From: Vespula vulgaris
Taxonomy: Eukaryota > Arthropoda > Insecta > Hymenoptera > Vespidae
DNA length: 64,000 nt
Direction: 5' to 3'
NCBI RefSeq assembly: GCF_905475345.1
Contig: NC_066605.1
Location: 1,655,001-1,719,000, forward strand
Shown: piece after piece, positions 24,115 through 35,840 of the stretch
Layout: every line of letters starts with the position of its first letter
Position numbering within the stretch: the stretch's first letter is position 1
Notes under the pieces: generated by a model
Databases searched by the model: none
Told to the model about the DNA's origin: nothing
The model's input: the letters and a program-made list of their open reading frames with translations, nothing else
Program-made: the position numbers and the translations under genes

Positions 24115-26539
24115 ATGCGAACACGATTTAACAAAATTTTAATTTTTCATCTAACATATGAAAATTTTCTTTTTGCTATACAATAATGTTCGCGTGCTAG
24201 TTTCGTTAATCCGTATTATCTCGATCGTTTTCGATTGATCTAGTTTGAATTACCCATAATCGGGAAGAACATTCTAATAACTTATTTAAATTTTCCCTCA
24301 TTCGAAATCCAGAGCGTCATGGCGCTCGGTGCGTCAAAAAGATTACGGTAACGTGCGGTGGGAAGTCGTAACAATAGTAATTTGCCGTAATAGCTCATCC
24401 GCATAGTAGAAACACTTCTTCGTGTAATGCTCGTGTGGGCGCACAGTAGTTGGAGAACGTTAGAATTTGCGCGACATAACACGAAGATGCGTTCGAGTTT
24501 TCTAAGATACTATAGTGCTACGAACTCGCCTAATCTGTCATTGACCCTTTCGAAACGATTGTACATAGTTTTTCTATTTTTTTTTTTCTTGTAAAAATAT
24601 CATTTTTCGATCTGAGAAAAAAAGGATTTCTATGATTGTAATTCTTCTTTAGTTTATTCCTTTTCCTTTTCTTCCTTGTTTTTGCTTTTTAATCGAATTT
24701 TTCGAACGATATGAACGACGATATTTGTGTACCATTCATGAAATTAAATGTATCGAAAAGTAGAAATTTTGTAAATAGAAAGTAGAGAGGAATCGAAAAG
24801 GGATAGGAAAAGTGTTATATATCGATGAGGAGGATTCGAAGGACTTGATCCTGACCACCATGGTGGATTACTCTCGATCGTAAAGTAACCGAGGCGCAGA
24901 AACTCGACGAAACGTGCAATTGAAGCGTCGAGCGAGCGTGATTACCGTCATCAACGAAGTTCAAATACCGGTGTAAACGCTTCGCACTTTCGACTCGCTT
25001 GGATATGCGATTGTACGAGATCGTGAGCGGCTAACACACTTTGATCAGAAATTTGCATTGCCAGGAATCGAATGTGATCGATTTAACGAAATATGTTCGA
25101 ATATGGGAACGTTATTTAAACAATTTTATTTCGTATACCTTTGCATGTTAATTTCTTTTTCATTTTTTTTTATATGGATTTAAAAAAAAAAATTTGACGG
25201 AAAATAAAAAAAAGAGAATAGAAAAAAGAAATAATAAAACGGTATAATAATTCATGTAACGTTTCATTCCTCTTTATCTCTTGAGTTCGTAGAGTAAACA
25301 CTTTAACTGTCAACGTACGGTTATTGTTGTTGTTGTTTGAGAGTGCGCTAAGTCATTCGATTTAATACGAACCACTTACGTTGAAGTAATGGCGAAGGTG
25401 ATCGCGTACGCGGACGATACGCGCGCATATCGCGTTTTGCGGTCACGCAAAACGAGTCTCCTTCGTCTGAAACGTTTCGTTAGATAGAAATTTTTAAGTT
25501 GATTTATTGAAATAGAAATTTACATTTTATAGTTAAACGTAAATTATTATCAATCTGTCTAAATAAATATATGTACGCATAAACGTATATTTCAATTTTA
25601 ATTTTATCAAGTAAAATAAAAAGAAAATGAAAAATAAATAAAAGAAGTAATAAACTTCTCATTTACATAATGTAATATCGTTATAATGATCATTTATGTG
25701 GCCGAGAGATATGTAAAAGCTACATTTCGCGCTATTAAATTTAAAAAAAAAATAATCGATCGAGATCGAGTTGCGATACATCCTACGCCATCTTCACTGC
25801 TATCGCGAAAGTCAAGTTGCTTGAATGCTAAAGAATGTAATGTGGTGACCTCTGTCGACGTTCTCTTGAACCCTTTTACCCGCAAGTACATTATTCAAAT
25901 TCTTTCGTACGATCTCTTTAATATAACATTTTAGAATGCAAATATTCTATTTTATTCATTACATAATCACGATACAACGAATGACTTATTAAATTTATTA
26001 GATATAACGTAACAATAGAATCTACCAAATGGAAATAAACTTAATTTTCTTATTTCTTTTTTTTAATATTCGTACGCGCTTAAAAAGTGAAATTTTGTTC
26101 TACATACACAATTGTTCCGTTTCTAAAATGCGTCTATTAAATTATAAAAAGGTGCGAAAAAATAAAAAATTTAATGGATCATCGTGATGATCTATTAAGG
26201 ACCAGTTATTGATATCGATATATACTTGAACTGTCAATTATTCCATTCACAAACTACTCGCCATCTCTTTTACTCCAATTTTCACGCTCTCGCTCTCTTT
26301 GAGACGATTCACACGGAGCGCGCAATTAACGTCCGTAAGCTGCTTAATAATATAACGGTCAATTTGCTACGATTAGCCGGTCGGTAATGATAGCTCCCAG
26401 AGATAATTTATTGTTAATTATTCCCCGTACGCGTATAATCCGTGAGCGTCCATCAGGGCGTCGACAACTAAATTGACAACTAATTGAAATATTGCTCGTG
26501 CCCATAATCAGAGGACAGAGCAAAGGAGAAAAAAAAAGA

Positions 26540-26577
<38 letters not shown>

Positions 26578-27699
26578 ATAAAAAATAAAAAAAAAATAAA
26601 AATACACAAATTTTCTAGCGTTGATAGGATAATGATCTTTCCTCCTTTTATTTTCTTTTCACGCGCCAAATTGAACGAAACTAGACACGATTGGGTTTCT
26701 CCTTTTTTTTTTTTAATCCTTTTCTTTTTTTCCTGTTTCACTTATCTCGTTCGACATTTCTTTTTCTACTTTTATTTCAATCTAATTCGATCATCGATAC
26801 TCACCTCATGTCGAATTGAAATTAGCAATCGTATGTACCTTAAAAACGTAATCACTTATATTAGATTTTACCATGGGTCAGTTTTCTTGTAATTTTTTTT
26901 TCTTTTTGTTTCTTTTTTTTACAATAAATTCGAGCAAACATAATCACAGCTTTTTCCAAATTTTCTTACTTTCTTAACAAATCCTATGGAAGATTTTTTA
27001 CTATTTTAATATTTAACCGGTCATCATCAATCGGCTCACTCGTGTCGGACTAACGTAAGATAAGCAATCGTACCTTTAAATCTAATCCCTTGAAATTATA
27101 TTTAACGATCGTTACTTTCCATGTCGAACAAATTGCTTTATTATTCAGTGAGATCAAGATAGTCTATTACACGTGTAATACGTAGACACATTGTACGTTT
27201 TCTCGACAAGAGACGAGTTTCTTTTGGTCGTTCACTAACAAGCTTCGGGATAAACGTAGTACAAATTATGAAAGTTAATTAGATGGACGATATTTATATA
27301 TAAAAAAAAAAAGAAACGAAAAAAAGAATTCGGAGTAGAAGAAGGAGGAGCAGGAGGAAGAAAAAAAGAAGAAAAAAGAAAAAAGAGAAAAGAAAGAAGG
27401 AAAGAAAGAAATATCTTAGGGGAAAGTAAGGAGAAGACATTTTCACAAAGATTTCTTTAGCTTGTTCGATGTACTCTATCTTCGTAGCTGTCTCGAAAAG
27501 TGGTTGACCTTGAATCCATTTCTCCCTCTCTCTCTCTCTCTCTTTGTAGACCCTAGCATCACGTTGTGGAACGGATCGACGTTGTTGCAGGCGAAAAGTA
27601 GAAAAAAAGAAAAAGAAAAAATAAAAAAAAGAAAAAGAAAAAAAACAAAAAGAAAAAAGAAAAGGAAAAAAAGTATCTGGCATTACACGAGGCGAGCAT
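22879..27699. other. Non-coding AT-rich DNA with (GA)n tracts
   Basis: An interrupted (GA)n array spans about 23279-23424, poly-T 24088-24114 and (GA)n 26543-26574. A/G-rich tracts lie at about 27301-27415 and 27600-27675. A CpG-dense patch at 25403-25454 holds CGCGTACGCG and a 9-bp perfect inverted repeat (CGTTTTGCG, 4-nt loop, CGCAAAACG). No gene is recognised. Confidence 0.8.
26776..27090. repeat. Decayed direct duplication, offset about 230 bp
   Basis: The segment 26776-26855 (TCATCGATACTCACCTCATG, then TTAGCAATCGTATGTACC) recurs at 27006-27090 (TCATCAATCGGCTCACTCG, then TAAGCAATCGTACC). Spacing between the blocks is conserved. No coding capacity. Confidence 0.5.
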
Positions 27700-27930
27700 A
27701 AAGTTTCCTTGAATTATCGCGTGGCTTGGCATGCCTCGAGAGAGAGTCTTACGTGTTCGGGGAAGCAATGCTCCTGCTGGTACGGCCGCGAGATGGCCGG
27801 AGCCGTCGATCTAAACCTATACTTACCGTCACTGAGATAATCTAGCCCTGGCCTAGCCCACCGTAATCCGCGTGCTGGCGAAGGGGAAGCCGCAAACTCG
27901 TGCCGAGCGACCTCGCCTTACTCCTTTTAA
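27700..27930. other. GC-rich island
   Basis: Complex GC-rich sequence. On the minus strand CTCAGTGACG is followed by GTAAGTATAGG (around 27835-27817), an initiator-like motif next to a strong splice-donor consensus. No protein frame is recognised. Possibly a regulatory element or non-coding first exon. Confidence 0.35.
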
Positions 27931-29501
27931 GTCAAATGTATTGAGAACATGATGATTTCTATCCGTTCTATAAAATCTCTTAAATATAATTATCTAAATA
28001 TAAATATTCAGTTTAAAAATTGTTTTCATTGATCATCGGAATAATAGAACTTGTCTGCAAGAAAGAGAAAAGAGACAGTAATTGCGATTGATATGTCATT
28101 CGTATCATTTAAAATTCTTATCGCAAAGAGAAAAATTATCGAATTAGTTTTTGGGATAATTTATGTTTATCTGACGAGGAGAGGGACATTTTTTTTATAA
28201 TAAATTTTCATCAATAATAATTACAAGTTCTATTATATAGATATATATATATATATATAATAACATGTCAGATAATAGGGAAATTTTGTTAAATATATGG
28301 CCATGAATTATCCATATTTTAATTCATCATTTAAAATGAATAAAAATCACAAATATTGTTCAACATTTGAATGTAATGAAATGTTATATAAAAAGTTACC
28401 ATTAATAATCAATCGTACGTTGAATTAAATTTCTTTAAAACGATTTGAAAGGAACCATTGTAAAATATTTTAAGAAGTAAATGATATTTATAAGACACCC
28501 TATATGAACTCGTCAGTAAGCCACATGAATTCTCGACTCGTGGGTGGTGTGGTATCCCATGGGTGAGGACGTGGTACGACCAATGGGATTCGAACGTGGG
28601 TGGTTGTCGGGCCCTCGCTTTTCTCAACGACTCCTCTCTACCTTCTACCTTCGCGTGGGTGTACTTTAACACGGGCCGCAGCGTGAGCTATCTTTCAAAA
28701 TGGTGGTCGGCATGCCCCTTTCGAGATTCACTCGTATAGGTTGAATGCAACGAGAACTTGAACCGCCATTGCTCGAACATCTCTTAAACCTTAAGTCAAA
28801 ACTAATACTGTCAGTGTGAAATTTAAAAAGCAAACTTTACAAATAATATTCCTATGTAATTTTTCATAAATGTAATTTATAAACAAATTTTAAACCTTTC
28901 AAAAATAACGTTTGTTTGTCTCTTACATCATTTGGGAAATATTAACAATTTTTTATATGAAGTAACACAATTAAATTTATCATGATTTTGAACGAAATTA
29001 AACTTAAAAAATACAAAAATGCATATATATATACGTATGAACAAATGTTGCATTCAAACTGTTATTTACAATAATACACAAAGGATGTAATAATTTAAAA
29101 CGAATAAAAAGTATTTAACATAAATAACATAGGATTGTAGGAAAAAAAAAAGGAGAAAAAAAAGAGAAGAAACTTTTAACATTTTCTCGACGAACGATTA
29201 TCATTAATCGACATTCGCGACAAGATCCGTGATCTTTATCTTTATATTTATCATTGGTTGATCGAAAGATCGACATAAGGTAAGTCGCTAGCGTAATTAA
29301 ACAAGATGATCCGTGACTAGCATGACTGCGTGACTATCATCGCGTAACGAAACGTTTTCCCAATGCTATGGACGCAAAAAGTTGGCATAAATTTTTCTCG
29401 AATTTTAATTACTACTAATATACACGCTTGACCACGTAATCCTAAGTAGAGAAAACTCGATATATATATGTGTATGTTTGTGTATGTGTATATATAAATA
29501 G

Positions 29502-29503
<2 letters not shown>

Positions 29504-29580
<77 letters not shown>
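29504..29580. repeat. Long (TA)n microsatellite
   Basis: About 77 bp of TA repeats with one C interruption, the longest TA tract in the window. Confidence 0.95.
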
Positions 29581-29582
<2 letters not shown>

Positions 29583-29795
29583 GACCGACGCGTATAATGG
29601 GCGTGCCGAGATTAAAGTAGGATTACCGTTGTTCCGGGTTCGTGTTTAAAATTTTTTTTCTTTTCTTTTTTCTCTTTTTTCTTCTTTTTTCTTTTCTTAT
29701 TTTTATTTCTCTCTCTCTTTTATTTCTCTCTTTTTTTTTATTAAGGGAACTAACGGTGATAGAGTTATGGTTGGGATGAGATAAGAAAACGTTAA

Positions 29796-30400
29796 TTTTT
29801 TTCTCGTAATAATCTATCTTTATTTAATTGTTTTCAATATAACGATTATTTATATTCAATTACATCGTACGATATTACAAAATCGTCGTGATAAAAATTT
29901 GGATGATTTCATTTGGTCGAACAAATCTTGTCGAAACGATATCTGTAAAAAAGAAAAGAAAAAAAAAAACAGAAGGAAAAAAGAAGAAAAGGGAAGTAAA
30001 CAAATCAACACAATTATTGTATTACAACATGATAAAACATTAAATACCTATATCTTATTATTTAAAATTACATTATATAATCTTGAGAGATTGTTAAGAA
30101 AACTATTGATGAGTTCATCTGATCGACCAAGCCCTATTCATATCTGTAAAAAAGCAAACATAATTATTGCATTACATAATCTTTATTACGTGTTTCAAGA
30201 CAATCCTAATTAATAAGGATACGCGTTGATCTTTCTCACAATTATCTAACTTTATTTGATTAAATACGTAACAACTTGCTGTTTTATTTGAAAAAAAAAA
30301 AAACAAGAAAAAAAGATAATATTTAACCAAAATTTTTTATTAGTCCATTTGGTTAATATCTTTCGAAAACAAACAAAATAATTGTATTACGCAATGTGAA
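29796..30400. repeat. Decayed tandem/interspersed duplication with recurring AATTATTGTATTAC block
   Basis: The block AATTATTG(T/C)ATTAC recurs near 30012, 30162 and 30379. It is preceded in two copies by ATATCTGTAAAAAAG and in all three by a TGGTCGAAC-, TGATCGACC- or TTGGTTAAT-like block. A flanking block close to ATCTATCTTTATTTAATT near 29812 recurs near 30244. This is consistent with repeated local duplication of a roughly 150-430 bp segment followed by drift. Confidence 0.5.
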
Positions 30401-30787
30401 TATTACACGAGAATAATAATTGAAATAAAATGAAAGAACGTTTGTGGGATTTTAGTTAAGAATTTTCGCACGGTCGATTCTTCCGAAGAAAAAGGACTAT
30501 GCAGACATTTTGTATTCGCTGAGAGATTAGAATCTTTCTGTGGAGGCTCGTGACTACCGGCACTATCGTTGAAACGTCCTGTAGAAATGGCTCCTAACAC
30601 CTCGACGTTCCCATGGCAAAGTCTTCGCCATGTAAGTCGGTTCCTTGGAAACAATTATGTCCCGTGAGTTATAATAACGTACCGTTCATCTACGATCGTA
30701 TATATAGTAGTATGTATATATCTATCTGTATATATATATGTATGTATGTATTTATATATACGTGCCTTCTTCTATATTACGTACATT

Positions 30788-30857
<70 letters not shown>

Positions 30858-31103
30858 TCTATGTATGTATGTATATGTATACGAATGTATGTGTATATAT
30901 AGCTAGACCTGCTTTTATCGCGAGCACGTTGCGCGAAATGCTCGCCAGGAAGACGGATAGCCTCGTAAATCTATTGGCAGAATGCATTCTCTTGCGTTTT
31001 TCGATTCAATCTTTTTTTTTTTTACTCTTCTCTAAATTCCCTTCCTCCATGATTTATTACCTAACTCCAAATTCCTCCAAAGACGAACCCATAAGATATC
31101 TAC

Positions 31104-31403
31104 CAAGAATTTATTTCTTAATTAAATCAGAGATAGATAGATAATGTAAAAAATTTATCGAGATCGAAACGACAAAATTAGAAGACCTTTTAATTGACTA
31201 AAGGGATGAATTTTAATCGAATGGTATAAAACAATGCTGATTTATCGACTAACTTGGAAGTTGTTAAAAGAATGCTTCGAATTTTTCTTCTTTTTTTTTT
31301 CTTCGTGATTAAATCAGATATGACAAAACTAAAGAGATCTCGATTGACCTTAGATATCAATTTTTACTGAATAATAGAAAACAATAGAATCGTATAATTC
31401 CGA
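31104..31403. repeat. Decayed direct duplication, offset about 190 bp
   Basis: TTAATTAAATCAGAGAT near 31118 and GTGATTAAATCAGATAT near 31305 start two related segments. Each continues with a GACAAAA block, an (A)TTGAC block and (A)AAACAAT. Only two copies are visible. Confidence 0.45.
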
Positions 31404-32009
31404 TGATGTCACTTTTGTAACAGCACTAATCAATCATAAAACATGATCATTGACTATCATTTTCGTATTGCATAATATCGACTCGTAATTCTCGTATAGA
31501 TCATGCGAGAAATATGTACTAACTAGCAATCGTAATGATTCGTATTGCATCATTAATGCGTTTGCTACAACGAATTATAATAATAATCTATATAGTAACG
31601 TTATTTAATATCACACGAAAGACTAGTAATTTTTCACGATAATTATTATGGCAATAATCGAGAACGTTTATGGCGTATCGTCTTGAAACATGCAATATTC
31701 ATATTCATTGCTTGCTACCGTTCGAAAGAAAAAAAAAAAAAAATAACAAGACAAAGGAAAAAAGAAAAAAAGAAAGAAAGAAAGAAAAAAAAACGACTGT
31801 CTTTCTCTTCTTCCTTTAGCTTTTATCCTGTCGATGTATAATACGACACTCGGTATTCGACCAGAGACAACCACCACGACTGCTCGTAACAAACGGAGCC
31901 ATTGGTGTATTATTGCAGTAATGGCGCCTACCGACTGTCAAGAATAATAAACTCGCTTTGAGACCCTTTCTACCTTCTACCGAGAATGACAAAATTGATA
32001 GAATTTCGT

Positions 32010-32131
<122 letters not shown>

Positions 32132-33039
32132 GAATGATACACCTGTCACTTACAGCACGTCATTCGAACGTAAAGTCTCGCATGACTCGAATCATTTTCG
32201 AAGGAAACCATTTTGCCACTCGTGCCGCCATTTCTTCTTTTGTTACGAACAGAAACTTATTCTCTCTCACTCTTTATATTGGATCTCGTATATACAATAC
32301 AAATTATCATGGGTTATCTTTAAGAAGTAAAGTAGTGTATAAAATTGCATAGTATTTTTGTTCGTTGTGTCAAGTTTACGCGTATAGAGAAGTTCTTTTT
32401 TTTCCTCCCTTAAAGAAAGCGTCATGACGTTTTACAAAAGTACTAAGTACTTACTTAGTTCAATCATCAAATTTTTTATGGTTTATCTTTATCAATAAAA
32501 AACTGTCAGGAAGTTTCATAATATTACATTTCGTAGGTTTATAAAACAAACGAATTAACTCTGATAATGTTAACTCGATTTTTACAAAAGACTTTTTGCA
32601 TTAAGCTTTATCACGATGAATGATTCGATTGGAAAATTCATGAATAAAGAAAAAACGCAGGAAAAACACAGAAAGAAAGTAATCTTGTGGTTATTTTTTT
32701 TTGGTGTAAGAAAATACGATGAATAATTCTTTTTAGTATTTTACTTATGGCTGCTAAGTTTACGAAGAGAAGAATTATATCGGTTGAAAAAAGAGAAAAA
32801 AAGTGAAAGAGAGGAGAGAGCGAAAGAGAGAAAGAAAAAGAGAGAGAGAAAAAGAAGAAGAAGAAGAAGAAGCCCATATACCACGTGCCCCTGAGTTCTC
32901 CTTGCTCGGCTTCGGTAATAAGCCAATAAATCAGATTGTACCTGGCGGTACAATTACGTCTTGTAGCTGAAACTCGCAGAACCCAACCCTTCTCGTAAAT
33001 ATTGCCCTCCGTGCTATCTTCTTCTTCCGCAGCCTCCGC

Positions 33040-33081
<42 letters not shown>

Positions 33082-35640
33082 TTCCTTCCTTTCTTTCTTT
33101 ATTTATTTCTTTCTTTATTTCTTTCTTTCATCTTTCTTTTTTGCTTTCATCATCTTCTTTTTTCTTTGCTGCTCTCACGACCCTGGATCACAAGAAAGAA
33201 TTCCTCTTGTACCCCACGTGTTGTTGGGAGAGGGAGAGAGAGAGGGAAAGAAAGAGAGGGGGAGGGAAACAGAGGGAGAGGAACAAGGGGGAGGGTAACG
33301 CCAATGGACCTCTCTCTTTCTCTTTCTTCTTTCCACTTTGTACTGAACGTTTCTCTGTGTAGCATCATTCTTTTTTCTTTTTTTTTTTAATTCTCTTTCT
33401 TCGAGAGCTAGTCCAAACCATGGGAACCAAAGAGTGAGAATCTCTTCTGTTCTGTTCGTCTTTAGGGACTTTAATTGCTATCACGCGAGAGACTTACTAA
33501 TTCGCTAGTGTCAGTCTCTTTGAAAACACGATTGTAGAAAAAATATATGAACTCGATTTCGATTCTCGATCACTTTATAGGAAGTCTATTTAATTGTTAG
33601 AGAACTTAACGTAACGTCTTTATATATTATATATATATATTTTTTCCTACTATCTCAAGTAAGTTATCAAAATTATGCTGGTATTACGTAGCATCGTGAC
33701 GTTTATTACCTTTCAAGTAATACCCTTGTCATTTAAACAAGTCAATAATGTATTTTTGTTAGGCGGATTTAATAGATAGATGTATAGGTGTAATATTTAT
33801 TTATTATATCCTAATTTCGATATAATCCGTTCCAAGTAGCACGGTTAAAAGTGTATAAAAATTGTGATATTTTTATTGAATGTTGTTGTTGACGTTGTTG
33901 TATTTACTCATTCATTTAAGTGTAATTTATCGAGGTAAATAGATATTTGGTTTCTAAGAAAAGGATAAAAATCGAAAATTTTCTTAGTGGGATTTAAAAT
34001 AGCTAAGTTTCTTTCTCGTTGGCGTGCCTAACAGAGGTAAAACTCGCTAACGGGGAGAACCCGTAGAAGGAACTTCAGCCTCGGGATATAAATCTTTCGC
34101 CGACAGATGCGCCGCCCTCGACGTTCACCATCGACCAACCAACCGACCAGAATTTCCGACGGTAACGCCCTGAAAAACCAGACTCGCCTCGAATGCCCAT
34201 TGCATTTGCATGTCATTTCAAAAGCGATTACACACCCGTCCTTTAGGCCAACTCTTGCGTATTATCATCTTTCTTTTATTTCATTCGATTTGCAATATAT
34301 GTTTTATTTGCCCAAAGTTTTTCTTTTTTTTTTTTCTTTCTTCTTTCTTAAAGAAATTCTGAACGAAACACCATACGTAATTCTATATTATTTTACTTAA
34401 ATAATAATTATTTATTATTATTATTATTATTGAATATGATTCGATTGTATATATTAGTTACATATTTCGAAAAACAAGTTCAGAAAATTATTGATTTTAT
34501 ATGATGTAAATAACAATCGATCGTTTGCAGAATCATTATTTTATACGTGGTAAAAGTAAATAATCTGTTGTATTGTCACAAAATTGATTACTTTGAGTTT
34601 CTATTGAAAATGATTTAATAATATTGGCCAAACGATTAGTTTATATTTAATGGATATTTTTTAAGTACTATTGTATTAAATAATTGAAACGAATATTCGA
34701 AATATCTCGACTTTGCTATCTTTGAAAAATTGCATGTCAGTCTACTTGCGTTTGATTTGCGTGTGTATGTAACGTTGGGTATGTAGCGTGCGTGTATCTA
34801 CGCACTTTTTGTGACTGTATGAGCACGCGTGTCCGACGGCGCGAAACTTCATTAGAAATGCAAGTGTAACGTGGGCAGAGTACTTACGACCGCAGGGAAT
34901 TCACGAATCACGCGACGTTGCGCTAGTCTCCCTTTCCCCTCTTTATTTTACTTTCCTTGGATTAATATGTACCTACTTGCTAATTCCGGGGATGTCTTTC
35001 CCGTTTGTTTATGTCAATTAAGAAGAAAATTAAACGTTTCAATTAATCGATCAAACTGATTCCTCCATCTAATTTAATACGATTTTCATACTAATTATAT
35101 ACTAATACTAAGAATAATTAGAAAAAAAAAGAAAGGAGAAAGAAAAAATGGAAGGTTTCGTTTAATCGATCGGCTCGTTTTTGCTTTCTATAGTTCATTC
35201 TATTTTTTATACCAATTAATCGAAGCTAATTTATTATCACATTTCGTTCGATAACAACGGTTCTTGATCTTTCGGCAATATTTTAACTAGGTACCTACTA
35301 CTGATATCGTTGGATGAAGGAAGGAACGAATGAATATTCAAAAGGAGAACGAGCTCGATCACTCTTTATCTCCAGACGTCTTTAACTTACGATACGTGTC
35401 TGCATTTTCATTATGCTGCTATAACACCGAAGCTTCCTATCATAATTCTCTTTTACCATGATACTAACGAGTATAGATACACCTACCTATCTATCTATCT
35501 ATAATATGAATTTTTAAAATAATAGTATTTAAAAGTAAATTATTAAACATTTTCCAATTGGATAATTGATTCGTTTTAATATCGAATATTTAATATCGTT
35601 CAGGTACATTAATTAAATTTTGTTGACTTCAGTTACTTAC

Positions 35641-35840
35641 TTTGTAAAGGTCTTAGGTAAATTTTCGTGCACGACTTGCACGAAGGTACTCTAAAGGGCT
35701 TAAGGTCCAGTATTGGACCCACGGAGGTCGTGCATCACAACAGTCTGGCAGGATAATAACCCCTTCTTCGAGGAGTCTTATTGCCGGACCATGAGCCAAG
35801 TGATTGATAGGCACCGAACTATAGTGCCAGGACACCATAA
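35641..35840. other. Hairpin-rich complex island
   Basis: About 200 bp of complex sequence in AT-rich surroundings, with several short stems close together: TTCGTGCA/TGCACGAA (5-nt loop, from 35665), GGTCCA/TGGACC (4-nt loop) and GGCAC/GTGCC. The minus strand is open for 61 codons (35838-35653), but no protein family is recognised, an in-frame TGA sits seven codons before the ATG, and no donor is visible. It could be a structured RNA, a regulatory element or an exon relic. Confidence 0.35.

Noticed and set aside
28560..28640. GATTCGAACG motif resembling a tRNA B box on the minus strand
   Set aside because: Flanking bases do not form a T stem and no acceptor or anticodon arm is present.
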